From: Rattus norvegicus
Lineage: Eukaryota > Chordata > Mammalia > Rodentia > Muridae
DNA length: 64,000 nt
Reading direction: 5' to 3'
Assembly (NCBI RefSeq): GCF_036323735.1
Contig: NC_086031.1
Location: 47,024,725 to 47,088,724, forward strand
The notes beneath the pieces were generated by a model. The model was not told the DNA's origin, made no database searches, and was given only the letters and a program-made list of their open reading frames with translations. Below, in pieces: positions 54,283-64,000 of this stretch (within the stretch, counting starts at the first letter, position 1; each line of letters opens with the position of its first letter). The translations under genes and the position numbers were made by a program.

Positions 54283-54492
54283 TTTTATTTTATTCGTATG
54301 GATATGTTGCCTGTATATATAACTCTGTGTGCCACGTGCGTTCCTATTACCCACAAAAGTCAGAAGAGGGTGTTGGATCCCTGCCCCTGGAACTGGAGTC
54401 AGAGTTGTGAGCTGCTATGGGTGCTGGGAATCAAACCCGAGTCCTCTGGAAGAGCACCCAAGTGCTCTTAACCACTGAGCTGTCTCCTTAGA
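54283..54492 (-). repeat. B3 SINE
   Basis: GTCAGAAGAGGGTGTTGGAT, GGGTGCTGGGAATCAAACCC, CCACTGAGCTGTCTCC. Confidence 0.88.
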
Positions 54493-54552
54493 AAGTGACA
54501 TCTTTAAAAATAACATTGTAGCACTAAATAATGCTAAGTGTCTGTATACTTA

Positions 54553-54743
54553 CTTTTTTTTTTAAATATTTATTTATTTATTTTATGTGTAAGTACACTA
54601 TAACTGTCTTCAGACACACCAGAAGAGGGCATCAGATCTCATTACAGATGGTTGTGAGCCACCATGTGGTTGCTGGGATTTGAACTCAGGACCTTTGGAA
54701 GAGCAGTCAGTGCTCTCAACCGCTGAGCCATCTCTCCAGCCCC
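54553..54743 (-). repeat. B2 SINE
   Basis: GTAAGTACACTATAACTGTC to GAGCCATCTCTCCAGCCCC; TGTCTGTATACTTACTT duplicated on both sides. Confidence 0.95.
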
Positions 54744-54980
54744 GTCTGTATACTTACTTATACTGTATTTTTACTCTCTACATGAGCTCAGTGCATGCTC
54801 CTGTATCTTTCCCATCTCTCCACACGTGGGTAAGCTTTGTCACAGCTATTAGAAATTGGCCGACGTTCTGGGATCCCTGTCCCAAGCTGTCCCATACTGC
54901 TAGTGTCATGGCAACAGAATGGCCTCTATTGAGTCCTAATGAGTTTCCTTTCTGACCTTCCCCCACAACCCCCTTCACAG

Positions 54981-55176
54981 AGAAGGTGGTAGAAGCCTTG
55001 ACAGCAGCCATCTTGGACTTAGTGGAGCTGTACTGCAGCACATTCAATGCAGACTTCCAGACAGCCGTACCTGGGAGCCGAAAGCATGATTTGGTTCAAG
55101 AGGCCTGCCACTTCTCTGGGGCCCTGGCCTTCACTGTCTATGGCACTCACCGTATTCCCATCATCTGGGCTACCAG
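54981..55176 (+). CDS. Pik3c2b: Pik3c2b coding exon 11 (residues 582-647), C2 domain start
   Basis: 196 nt, phase 1 to 2. Acceptor CCCCCTTCACAG, donor GTGAGT. Encodes the helical linker KVVEALTAAILDLVELYCST and the first C2 strand ALAFTVYGTHRIPIIWAT. Confidence 0.98.
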
Positions 55177-55871
55177 GTGAGTCAGAGCTGGGAGGCCCAA
55201 GTGAAGGGGGTGGGGCTGACTGTGGCCCTCCATCTTAGGATGGTTGTTCTTGTGTGGCATTCTGGAACCACGGGGCTAAGGGGGATGAGCCCAGTACCTG
55301 GAGGGACCCTTAGGCTGTATCCATCTCAGAGAGTGAAAGTCCCCTTAGGAGATAGATAAGCACTTGCCAGTCCTCCAGCCCTGGCTGCCTCAGCCTCTCT
55401 GCCCCCTCCAGATCCAAAGCCAGCTGAGGGAGACAAGTGACAGATGGCTAGTTCCCAGATAGAGTGTGGCCCTCACCAATGGCTGCACTCCCCTGCAGAT
55501 GCACAATGAGGGTGGTGGGGAGGGGATGACCCTTTGTCTGGGGTTCCCTTGCAGGATGGGAGGAGGAGGACATCCATTTGGTAGTCCTCAGCTCTTCCTC
55601 TGGGTCTCCAGAGTCCTGGGGCCTGGGGGGAATAGGCATTTGGCCCCGTCCCACCCTTACCGACCCCTCCCCCCTCTTCTCCCTTCCCCTCCTTTCTTTG
55701 TTTCTCCCTTAATGTATTCCTCTGGGCGATTGGCATAGAACAAAGGAGGCAGCCTGGGAAACAGGGGCCTTCTCTGACCTCTTCTGTCAGGCACCTGTCA
55801 TGAGCCACAGGAACCCCCATGTGCTGGTATTCACAGCAGCATATGTCGTTTTCTTTCCCCACCCTCCTTGC

Positions 55872-55873
<2 letters not shown>

Positions 55874-55909
<36 letters not shown>

Positions 55910-55921
55910 ACACACACACAC
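55874..55921 (+). repeat. (CA)n microsatellite
   Basis: About 23 CA units with one GACA interruption. Confidence 0.97.
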
Positions 55922-55983
55922 CCCGGTGTGTGCTTGTGTGCTGCACTGGATAGGCCAGAACTGACTATAAGAGGCTAGACCGC

Positions 55984-56069
55984 GGGGCTGGGGATTTAGC
56001 TCAGTGGTAGAGCGCTTACCTAGGAAGCGCAAGGCCCTGGGTTCGGTCCCCAGCTCCGAAAAAAAGAAC

Positions 56070-56107
<38 letters not shown>
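55984..56107 (+). repeat. ID SINE with very long A tail
   Basis: GGGGCTGGGGATTTAGCTCA core, then over 35 uninterrupted A residues. Target AAGAGGCTAGACCGC duplicated on both sides. The pure tail suggests a very recent insertion. Confidence 0.97.
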
Positions 56108-56111
<4 letters not shown>

Positions 56112-56386
56112 CTAGACCGCCATTCCCATGAAATGACAAAGAAAAAAAAAATTCCTATACTCACCATGGGCCTAAAACTCAGGGGTCTAGGGATCCCGAT
56201 TGAGCTGCTGTTCCTAAGCCCACTTCCTTAAGCCTGGTTTGGTTGTCCTACCCTGACCCCATGTTGCATCCTCCAGAGATCAAGAGAAGTAAGTCTACCG
56301 GAGGAAATGGAAGCTGGCAGCAGGGTGGCTGAGGTTGGTTTTAAGGGCAGCTGTACTGGTCCTGACCCACTCTGATTGCTTTGTAG

Positions 56387-56509
56387 CTATGAAGAGTTCT
56401 ACCTCTCCTGCTCCCTCAGCCACGGTGGCAAGGAACTTTGCAGCCCTCTGCAGACCCGGCGGGCTCACTTCTCCAAGTACCTGTTCCACCTCATCATCTG
56501 GGACCAGCA
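56387..56509 (+). CDS. Pik3c2b: Pik3c2b coding exon 12 (residues 647-688), C2 domain
   Basis: 123 nt, phase 2 to 2. Acceptor GCTTTGTAG, donor GTAAGC. Encodes YEEFYLSCSLSHGGKELCSP and HFSKYLFHLIIWDQ. Symmetrical. Confidence 0.98.
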
Positions 56510-59400
56510 GTAAGCCCTCCCTAAGCTCCAGGATGACCTCGGCTAACCTGCCTACTTCAGGGATACCCTGGAGCAGGAGTCAGACCTGGAACTGAGCGCA
56601 AGCCTGGGTTAAATCAGGTTCCTTATCCAGATAGGTCATCCAACCTCTTGAGTCATTTCCTTCTCTTTCAAGTTATTGGGAACATCCAACCGGAAGTACC
56701 CATTAAGGTTCTTTATGATCTGTACTAGGTCGTGTAAACGTTACTTGCTGGCTTTAAATATACCTTTCGGGTTGGGGGTTTAGCTCAGTGGTAGAGCGCT
56801 TGCTTAGGAAGTGCAAGGCCCTGGGTTCAGTCCCCAGCTCCGAAAAAAAGAACAAAAAAAAAAAAAAAAAATACCTTTCTTGGCTTTTCTCTTGCCTCTC
56901 TTAAAGCATTTAACTCGTCTTCAGACTTTTTTTTTTTTTTAATTACTTTCCTTCTTCCCAACATTCTCTTGGAATAGGCAGAGGGGTTACAATACAGCCC
57001 CGCACGGCTGTACATAGTTGACTAGCATGTACAAGGCCCTGGGTTTTGACCCCAGAACAACATAAAACCAGATCTAGAATCTCAGCACTCGGGAGGCAGA
57101 GGCTGCAATTTTGAGGCCACCCTGGGCTACAAAGCAAATTCTAGGCCAAGCAGGAGATCCCATCTCAATACCTACAGAACCGGAGAGGGCAGAGGGGAGC
57201 TTGGCTTGTCCATTATGTATAGTGCAGGGACAGTTGTCTAGGAGAGGAAGAATGACTGTGGAGCCAAGGAGTGAGGCTCTGTTTCTGGTTCTCTTGGTAA
57301 TCCCATGCCCTCTCTAGCTTGTCTGTGTCTTAGCTTCTCAAATTGAGACTTGAGAAGCTCTGTTTAACCTTGAGGCGGGTGTGGGAGACAGGCAGGTCAT
57401 AACTACAATAACCACCAGCACAAGATGGCATCAGGTACCATTTATTAACAGTAATTTGATTTCAGGAAGGAAAGCCTCAGCCAAACAAAACAGGAGAGAA
57501 ATGAGGGGCGAGGGGACCGTAAGGGTGGTAATGCAGGTTTGCCCCCGCCACCCTACCCCACTCCGCTCCCCCCAGTGCTCGTCAGTCCTGGACCTTATTT
57601 ATCCTCATCAGTCAGAAAGCTCATTGCCTGCTGTGCCCGCACCCCCCACCAGGCTTCACTTCCCCAGGCTATCATGTCTGTGTCCTCCTTTGCAAAGCAG
57701 CAAATGCAATTTAAGTGTGAGGAATGCAGATGATAGAGACAGGAGAGCGTCCATGGGGAGGTCAAGGACGCTCAAATAAGTAGTCTCGGGGTCTGGGTAG
57801 ATTGTTTATAGAGGGACTAGAGGGAAGGCATATCCCGTTCTTCATACTTAGGTCGTTCTTAGGGCTGTACAAGCTAGTGGCATTAAGTAGTCCCTGAGGA
57901 GCAGAACATGGCGCTCAGGGTCCGTAATACCAGCATTCAGGAAGCTGAGGCAGAACAGCTGTGAATCTGAGAGCAGATTGGACTACATAGCGAGACCCAG
58001 GTTCTGTGTAATCCTGCCAAAGTCAAGAGTCTCCGTGGAGATTCTCCATCCTCACTAACCACTGGGCTTGTTCCCTGACAGAGTTTGAGGTATGGACACA
58101 GCCCAGCCTCCCGTGTGGGTGACCTTCCACACAAAGCTCAAGATCTCTTATCTTGTTACACAGAGCCAGACCCTGTGGGAGGTGGTTCTCCATGTAGCCT
58201 TGGATGTCCTGGGACTCACTCTGTAGATCAGCCTGGCCTTGATCTCTGAGATCCACCTGCCTCTGCCTTCCATGTGCTGGGATTAAAGACCGGCACCGCC
58301 ACATGGCCGCGTTGCCCTTCTTAATGAAGGCCAAGGCATGTGGGAAAAGGTACCGCCTGCTGAAGTTCTGGACTCAGCTTTGAGCCAGCCATCCTCAGTA
58401 GATGGTACTGGAGACACAGCCTGGAATAGAGGCTGTTCTAGGAGTGCTCCACAAGATTTGGAAGAGTCGTTAGGACACTGAGGACACCACTGGCTCTGTG
58501 GTAGACTGATTGCCTAGATTCATCAGGAGCACAGAGATGAAACAAACCAATACATAGGAAAGTACTTGGATAGCTGAGCGTGGTGGGCCACACCTGTAAT
58601 CCAGTACTTAAAAGGCTAAAGCAAGAGGATTGCTGTGAGTTCAAGACCAGCCTAAGCTAAATAATCATTTAAGAGAGAGACAGAGCAACAGAATGAGAAA
58701 GGGAGACCAAACTTGGCCTAACATCTATTGCTTGGTAAATAAATGCTCTCTCCACTTTCCTCATCTTCGATCTGAGCTCTGACCTTCTCAGTTCCTGTTT
58801 CTCCGTTCCAGGTGGCTGGCAGTAACTAATGCCCAGGGGAATATTTGTGTGAAAATGCTATCTATGTCACGTCAGCCAGTTCCACTATAATAACTAATAT
58901 CACACTGCAGAAAGGACCCAAACTATAGGCCCCTCCTCCCCTGGTGAGCATGCCAAGTGCCATGCTGTCGGTTCAGTTGCCCAAGATTGAGAGTGGCCAA
59001 GCAGGGGCCCCAGCACATGCCCTGAAGGAGGTACCCCCAGTGTTATAATGCTGGAGAAGGGCTCGGAGAGAAGAGTCAGCTCTTCAGGAGAAGTAGTGGT
59101 TCCCTTGACCTAGCCCAGGCAAAGGGTTGGAATCTCAGATATACTGAGACCTGAGAAAGGGGAGGCATTGTCTGCTTCTCTGTATTATAGTTTCAGTCAG
59201 ACAGTTTGCCTCCCTCTTCCTCCTCCCTCCCTCCTTCTTTCCTTCCTTCCCAAGACAGGGTCTCATACTCATGCAGACTTATGTTGACCTCGAAATGCCA
59301 GCAGTCCTCCTGTCTCAGCCTACCAAGAGCTGGGATTATGTCCATACCAGGAGTCAGCCCCTCTTCCTTGTTGGATGACCAGACCAACTCCTCTCCCTGG
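56510..59400 (+). other. Pik3c2b: Intron 12, left part
   Basis: Contains an ID SINE (56769-56871), B1-like SINEs (about 57070-57165 plus, 57905-57990 plus, 58170-58305 minus, 58570-58690 plus) and a minus-strand B1-like piece (59250-59345). Single-copy between them; no exon seen. Confidence 0.7.
56769..56871 (+). repeat. ID SINE
   Basis: GGGTTGGGGGTTTAGCTCAG core, long A tail, ATACCTTTC duplicated on both sides. Confidence 0.96.
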
Positions 59401-59409
59401 CTATGGGGT

Positions 59410-59745
59410 CAGCTGCTTCTCCCTCCCACTGTAGTAGGACAAGGGATCAGCTTGCTCTCAAAATAGGCCCAGCAGCCGTGCTCTGTCACCTCCAGCCAAA
59501 CCCGGCCTGGCGTATCCACCGGTTGCTTGCTGAAGGGGCCCTAATTATAGCTGTGGGGCCCCCAGGGTAGAAGCAGCTGGGGCAGAGCAGGATTGTGCCA
59601 GTCCGAGGCTGCTGAGTGCCTTCTTTGAGTGAAGACTTCCCCTAGGAGTGAGGGGCAGTGAAGAGGGAGGCTGCCTTATCTGTGACCTCTGACCTTGGGG
59701 GTGGTGGCTCTGCCTCTGTGCCTTTTGGGTGTAGAAGCAGCTGGG
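59410..59745 (+). promoter_or_regulatory. Pik3c2b: Candidate intronic enhancer (MEF2, three E-boxes, DR1)
   Basis: In repeat-free DNA: CAGCTG at 59410-59415, perfect MEF2 box CTAATTATAG at 59541-59550, CAGCTG at 59574-59579, perfect DR1 (AGGTCAGAGGTCA on the minus strand) at 59683-59695, and CAGCTG at 59738-59743. DR1 sites bind PPAR/RXR, HNF4 or COUP-TF dimers. The combination is typical of muscle and oxidative-metabolism enhancers. No functional evidence is visible. Confidence 0.4.
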
Positions 59746-60297
59746 CCTTGGGCCAGCCAGGAGGGTGTGGCAGTGTGGACTTTGGCCCAGGGACCGCTTC
59801 CTGGAAAGGTAACTGGGTGGCTCCTGGCTCTCTTTTCCCTAGCCCCTCAGCTCTCTCCACCTCCCCACACCCAAAATCTCCCTACCCTGAAGTCAGAGGG
59901 TGTGGCTGGGTGTAGTCCAGTCAGGGTGGACTATGAAAAACATCTGGCTTTCAGTGCTCACTGCTTATGTATGTCTTGGCCTTGCCCATTGCCTTTCTCA
60001 CTCTTAAAGAACTCTGAAAAGCTCCTCCTCTTTCTTCCTATGACTTTGAACCTGTTATGGGTTATGTCCCTGAGGCTAGGAGAGGGGACCCAGACAGATG
60101 AGTAGGTTGTTGGGGGACAGGCAAGCTAAGTGCCCTGAGGGCAGAGAACCTGGCGTTTCTTCCTACTCGTCCTGGTACTTTGGGAGGCATATCTGGGGAC
60201 AAATGTGACACCCAAGTGGAAGACTGAGTCTCTCCTTGTACCTGTTCCCCCACCCCAACCCCAGAAGGCTGTTGACTTTGGTCCCCTTGTTTCCTAG

Positions 60298-60465
60298 GAT
60301 CTGCTTTCCCGTGCAGGTGAACAGGCTGCCTCGGGAGACCCTGCTGTGTGCCACACTCTATGCCCTGCCCATTCCCCCTCCCGGGAGTTCCTCCGAAGCC
60401 AATAAGCAGAAGCGGGTGCCTGAAGCTCTGGGTTGGGTCACTACCCCCCTCTTCAACTTCAGGCA
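60298..60465 (+). CDS. Pik3c2b: Pik3c2b coding exon 13 (residues 688-744), C2 domain
   Basis: 168 nt, phase 2 to 2. Acceptor CCTTGTTTCCTAG, donor GTACGT. Encodes ICFPVQVNRLPRETLLCATL and GWVTTPLFNFR, the core of the PI3K-type C2 domain. Confidence 0.98.
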
Positions 60466-60993
60466 GTACGTGAGCTCCGGGGAAGCAGCTTCTGGCCTCG
60501 GAAGGGAACGAGGGGGATGGAGATAAAGCCTGGTTGTTGGACGTGGTACTCCCTGAGAAGGATTGGCCACACAGAGCCCACTGTGAAACCCAGAGGCCTC
60601 TGTGTCAGTAGAGAGGTCAATACACGGAGCTGGTGGCCAGGACTATTGATGGAACCTGGTAGGTGGGGGAGGGGCATGGGAAAGCACCGTCCCTGTATCA
60701 AGTCATCCGGTCCTGTCACCAGAAGGACTTCAGAGGTCATCTACCCAGGCCTGTCTACCTCACGGAGATGTCCCTGCCAAAGGGTCATCCTGGTTCAGGG
60801 AGTGGTGAGCTCAGAGAGGCTTTCTGCAACAGGAGCCTTCCTAGAACTTGAAGTAAGACCCGTGGTCTGTGGGGATGATCCAAGGAAGTGGGGAAGAAGT
60901 TTTGCCTAGGAAAGGTTTGGGATAAAAGAGCAGAAGAGAAACCCACAGCCTAGGCACTGGTTGTTGGCTCATCCTACCCTCCTTCTACCTTAG
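60466..60993 (+). other. Pik3c2b: Intron 13
   Basis: Single-copy; no repeat or extra exon recognised. Confidence 0.5.
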
Positions 60994-61105
60994 AGTCTTG
61001 ACCTGTGGCCGAAAGCTTCTGGGCTTGTGGCCAGCAACACAGGAGAACTCCAGTGCCCGTTGGAGTGCACCAAATTTCCACCAGCCAGACAGTGTCATCC
61101 TGCAG
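60994..61105 (+). CDS. Pik3c2b: Pik3c2b coding exon 14 (residues 744-781), C2 domain
   Basis: 112 nt, phase 2 to 0. Acceptor CCTTCTACCTTAG, donor GTGAGA. Encodes VLTCGRKLLGLWPATQENSS and NFHQPDSVILQ. Confidence 0.98.
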
Positions 61106-62417
61106 GTGAGACCCAGCCTACATCTCCCACTCACCTATCACACGACACCAAAGTCAACTCTAAGTTTCCCATTGAGCTCTGGCTAGGGACTCTGGGCAGG
61201 GGATGAGATACGACCAAGCATCTCAGTGAACAGGAGAGTGCGAGTGAAAGGGCTTCCCCTACACACACACACACACACCCCTCCCCCAGTTTCACAGCAT
61301 CCTCTGAAGATAGGTCTGAGACCTTCTCCCCTTGCTTCGAGACCTCATACTTCTAGGCCAGGGCCCAAGGGAGAGCATCTCCACTAGTCCTGGTTCTGAT
61401 TCCCATTTCTCAAGCCCATGAGATGCTGTGGTATGGAGAAGGGGATGGCAAAACCAACAGGCAATGAAGAGGGAAGATCCAGAATGCAACTCCATTAGCA
61501 GGCGGTTTTGCCTTCAACTCTGCCCAGTGCGTGGCAGGTGCGCTTTGCACTTGCTGAGTGAGTGAACAGAACCCCTTGGAGAGCGGTATCTTTCAGCGCT
61601 GATACCCGTTTTAGGGGGACCTATATTTTGGTCGCACAGAGCAGGCCCTAGAGTTCATAGAGCCTTCACTCAAGGTGTGCTCCCAGAACCCAACAGACCT
61701 GGGATGCCTCCGGGACCACACTAGGAGGTGCCCAGCTTCGCCTGGGTACTCTCAGTGGCTTGCCCTATCAACAGCTGTTCGGAGTTTTGAAGTGGGGCTT
61801 ATCCTGTCTTCCTTAAGCATCTCAACTCAACCTTTCCCTCCCTTCCCCATTTTCCCCATCCATCCATTATGTTGTTTTTGAGACAGGGGTTTCTCTGTGT
61901 AACAGCCCTGGCTGTCTTGGAAATTTCTTTGTACACCAGCCTAGCCTTCAAACTCTCTGAGATCCACCTGCCTCTGCCTCCCAAGTGCTAGGATTAAAGG
62001 CTTTAACCCACCCACCCCACCCACCTCCCAGCCCATGTTTCCTTTTTTTTGAGGGGAAGATTTGGATGAAACAGGGCCTCTCTATGATTGCTAATTGGCC
62101 TGGAACTTACTGTGTAGATTGGGCTGACCTCAAACTTGCAGCGATGTTCCTGCCTCAGCCTTTCTGAGTGCTGGGATTACTGGAGTGACCCCCACAGTAG
62201 GCTCCTCATGGTTTCCTTTCAATTTTTGCTGAAGGTTACAGCTGTGGATCACCACAGGCATCGGGGGTTATCTTACCAGGAGCCCCAGGGAAGGGGAGGA
62301 CGGAGGCAGGAGTAGCAGCCTGTGAGAGAACTGCCGGGGACCCAGGAAGTGGCTGCCACCACTGACACTGCCTCCTTCCTCTCCTTGCTGCTTCTGCTTT
62401 TCTGATCCTATCCCAAG
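61106..62417 (+). other. Pik3c2b: Intron 14
   Basis: Contains minus-strand B1 SINEs at 61875-62010 (GAGACAGGGGTTTCTCTGTG) and 62050-62185 (AACAGGGCCTCTCTATGATT). Left half single-copy with a short (CA)n at 61261-61277. Confidence 0.75.
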
Positions 62418-62560
62418 ATTGACTTCCCCACCTCGGCCTTTGACATCAAGTTCACCAGCCCCCCTGGAGACAAGTTCAGCCCCCGCTATGAGTTTGGCAG
62501 TCTCCGGGAGGAGGACCAGCGCAAACTTAAAGACATTACGCAGAAGGAGTCCCTTTACTG
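62418..62560 (+). CDS. Pik3c2b: Pik3c2b coding exon 15 (residues 782-829)
   Basis: 143 nt, phase 0 to 2. Acceptor CCTATCCCAAG, donor GTGAGG. Encodes IDFPTSAFDIKFTSPPGDKF (end of C2) and LREEDQRKLKDITQKESLY (start of the helical domain). Confidence 0.98.
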
Positions 62561-63672
62561 GTGAGGCCCAGGACACCTCCATATGTAGCACAGGTTTCCC
62601 CACTGTCTGTCCGTGTCTGCCTGACCTCTTACCTCCCCTCATCTAGGCCGTGCCATTGTGCTTGAGGACTGGAAGTAGTCATTGAAATAGTCATTGCTAC
62701 CACTTGGCAATGGTGGCAAGGCCCCCAGACCTTTCTCTAGTTGACACTAGGGAAAGTGGATAGGGCAGGTCAGGAAATAGGATCCGAGAATGTCCAGCGC
62801 CACACTAGTGAGTGACCTGCCACTACCCCAGATACACTGCCTAGTTCTAGTGGGGCAGCTGGCTGCTGTCCTCACCTCCCTGCCCCCACCTCTTTCACAC
62901 CAAAGGCCTTTGCATTTTTCTGGCCTTGTCACTTTCCAAAAAGGATCAGGTGTCTTGGTAAGCCGGCAGCTCCCAGGAGTGAAGGAGTCCAGGCTGATCC
63001 CATCCTCCGAGCTGCTGTGTCCACCAGGACTGGAGAGGGAGGGGTGAGTGAGGAGAGTCCGGCTCTCCATCATCCTAGCCACCTCTCTAAACCCTGCATA
63101 GCCCTGTGTATATGCTGGGTGGGGGAACAAGAGAGGCAGACCTCCCTGCCCCCAGCCCACTCCTCACCCCTCATTTCATTAGCCCTCAGCTCCAGCCCTC
63201 CATTAAACACCTGATCTCAGGCGAGTCCCAATTAACTCCAGACTAATAAAGAAAGGGAAGAGAAATCCCAAAAGGCCTCACAGCTGACCAAACCCTGACA
63301 GGTGTTGCCCACTGCCCTCTAGTGGCTCTCTTAGGAAGTAGCACCCTCAGGGCATCTGAGGGTCTGGTAGGATTGGCCTGTGATTTCATCCTCAGTCTGA
63401 GTGAGACACGTCCCTGAGATTGGGTCAAAGGCGAGATTTGGACCCTGTTCTCCAAACTTGCAATCAACCCGTGATCATTTAAAAATGATCATTTCTGTGG
63501 ACATTCTGACTCAACTGGCATTGGTGTGTGACCAGAAGTCGCCAAGCCCCTTCGGGAATAATGTGTGATGAGGTCAAGAAGCCACTGAATGGTAGTGCGT
63601 GCTGTGCGGCAGTTCCCCTGAAGTGGGAGCTCTGTGCCCTCCAGCTCACTCCGCCACTCTCTCTCTCCCTAG
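62561..63672 (+). other. Pik3c2b: Intron 15
   Basis: Single-copy throughout as far as I can see; no SINE or exon recognised. Confidence 0.5.
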
Positions 63673-63861
63673 GCTCTCTGATGCCGACAAGAAGCAACTG
63701 TGGGAGAAGCGCTATTACTGCCACACTGAGGTGAGCTCGCTCCCCTTGGTGCTCGCCAGTGCACCCAGCTGGGAGTGGGCTTGCCTGCCGGACATCTATG
63801 CTCTCCTGCAACAGTGGACTCACATGAACCACCAGGATGCCCTGGGACTCCTGCATGCCAC
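63673..63861 (+). CDS. Pik3c2b: Pik3c2b coding exon 16 (residues 829-892), helical domain
   Basis: 189 nt, phase 2 to 2. Acceptor CTCTCTCCCTAG, donor GTGAGT. Encodes LSDADKKQLWEKRYYCHTE, VSSLPLVLASAPSWEWACLP and MNHQDALGLLHA. Last exon in the window; the gene continues to the right. An internal GAG/GTGAGC at 63730/63731 matches a donor. Confidence 0.98.
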
Positions 63862-64000
63862 GTGAGTTATAGCTCCTACTTGTCCCGGCTTCAGCACTGA
63901 CAGGCCAGCTCAGGGAAGCGGTGTCACAGACTCGAGCACTTAGGGCTTTCTACTCTTCCTTCCTTCTCTGTCTCTTTTTCCCCCTAATCTCGTAAAACCA

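Larger units (their letters stand above)
55177..56386 (+). other. Pik3c2b: Intron 11
   Basis: Single-copy left half, then a (CA)n run (55874-55921) and an ID SINE (55984-56107). Confidence 0.8.
22300..64000 (+). other. Pik3c2b: Pik3c2b gene span (3' end outside window)
   Basis: Class II phosphoinositide 3-kinase C2-beta makes PI3P and PI(3,4)P2 at endosomes, adhesion sites and the plasma membrane. Its N-terminus binds adaptor SH3 domains and intersectin, as known for the family. Fifteen coding exons were read here, each bounded by AG and GT and each joining in the right phase: 2,675 coding bases, residues 1-891 plus two bases. Domain order: acidic/proline-rich N-terminus (1-310), Ras-binding domain (about 375-463), linker helices (about 500-630), PI3K-type C2 domain (about 635-786), start of the helical PIK domain (from about 805). 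The lipid kinase, PX and C-terminal C2 domains must lie to the right. No frameshift or premature stop was found, so the gene appears intact. Confidence 0.97.

Overview
The window is rodent nuclear DNA, almost certainly rat (Rattus). It carries many near-identical ID SINEs (BC1-derived, with A-rich tails and intact target-site duplications, an amplification typical of rat), plus B1, B2 and B3 SINEs, URR1-type hAT elements, an L1 3' end and long GT/CA/GGA tracts. The coding signal is sparse and split by GT-AG introns.

Layout. Positions 1 to about 1.66 kb hold a CpG-rich block that I read as the Mdm4 promoter on the minus strand, with the start of its intron 1 to the left; this rests on synteny and ETS motifs, and no Mdm4 coding exon is visible. 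From 1.7 to 22.2 kb is an intergenic spacer full of SINEs. It contains two identical, convergent tRNA-Lys(TTT) genes (9270-9342 plus, 9661-9733 minus), a 29-bp minisatellite carrying CACGTG boxes, a pair of inverted LTR-type fragments and a 570-bp GGA-rich array. A second CpG island (about 22.23-23.06 kb) is the Pik3c2b promoter. Intron 1 runs to 41,376.

From 41,377 to the right edge the window holds exons 2 to 16 of Pik3c2b (class II PI3-kinase, C2-beta subunit). All 15 coding exons join in frame: 2,675 coding bases, about 891 residues of a protein that is about 1,630 residues in human. They cover the proline-rich N-terminus, the Ras-binding domain, the PI3K-type C2 domain and the start of the helical (PIK) domain. 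The kinase, PX and C-terminal C2 domains lie beyond the window.

The most interesting candidate is an undescribed-looking alternative first (or cassette) exon in intron 2. A perfect MEF2 box (43608-43617) overlapping a TEAD/M-CAT motif lies upstream of an ATG at 43827. That ATG opens 89 codons and ends at a strong GTAAGT donor in exactly the phase needed to join exon 3. Intron 12 has a second cluster of muscle-type motifs (perfect MEF2 box, three CAGCTG E-boxes, a perfect DR1). Other signals are a 34-nt exon followed by a 60-bp UG tract, an exon whose acceptor abuts a donor consensus, a 13-codon uORF, and a weak three-exon secreted-protein candidate in intron 1.
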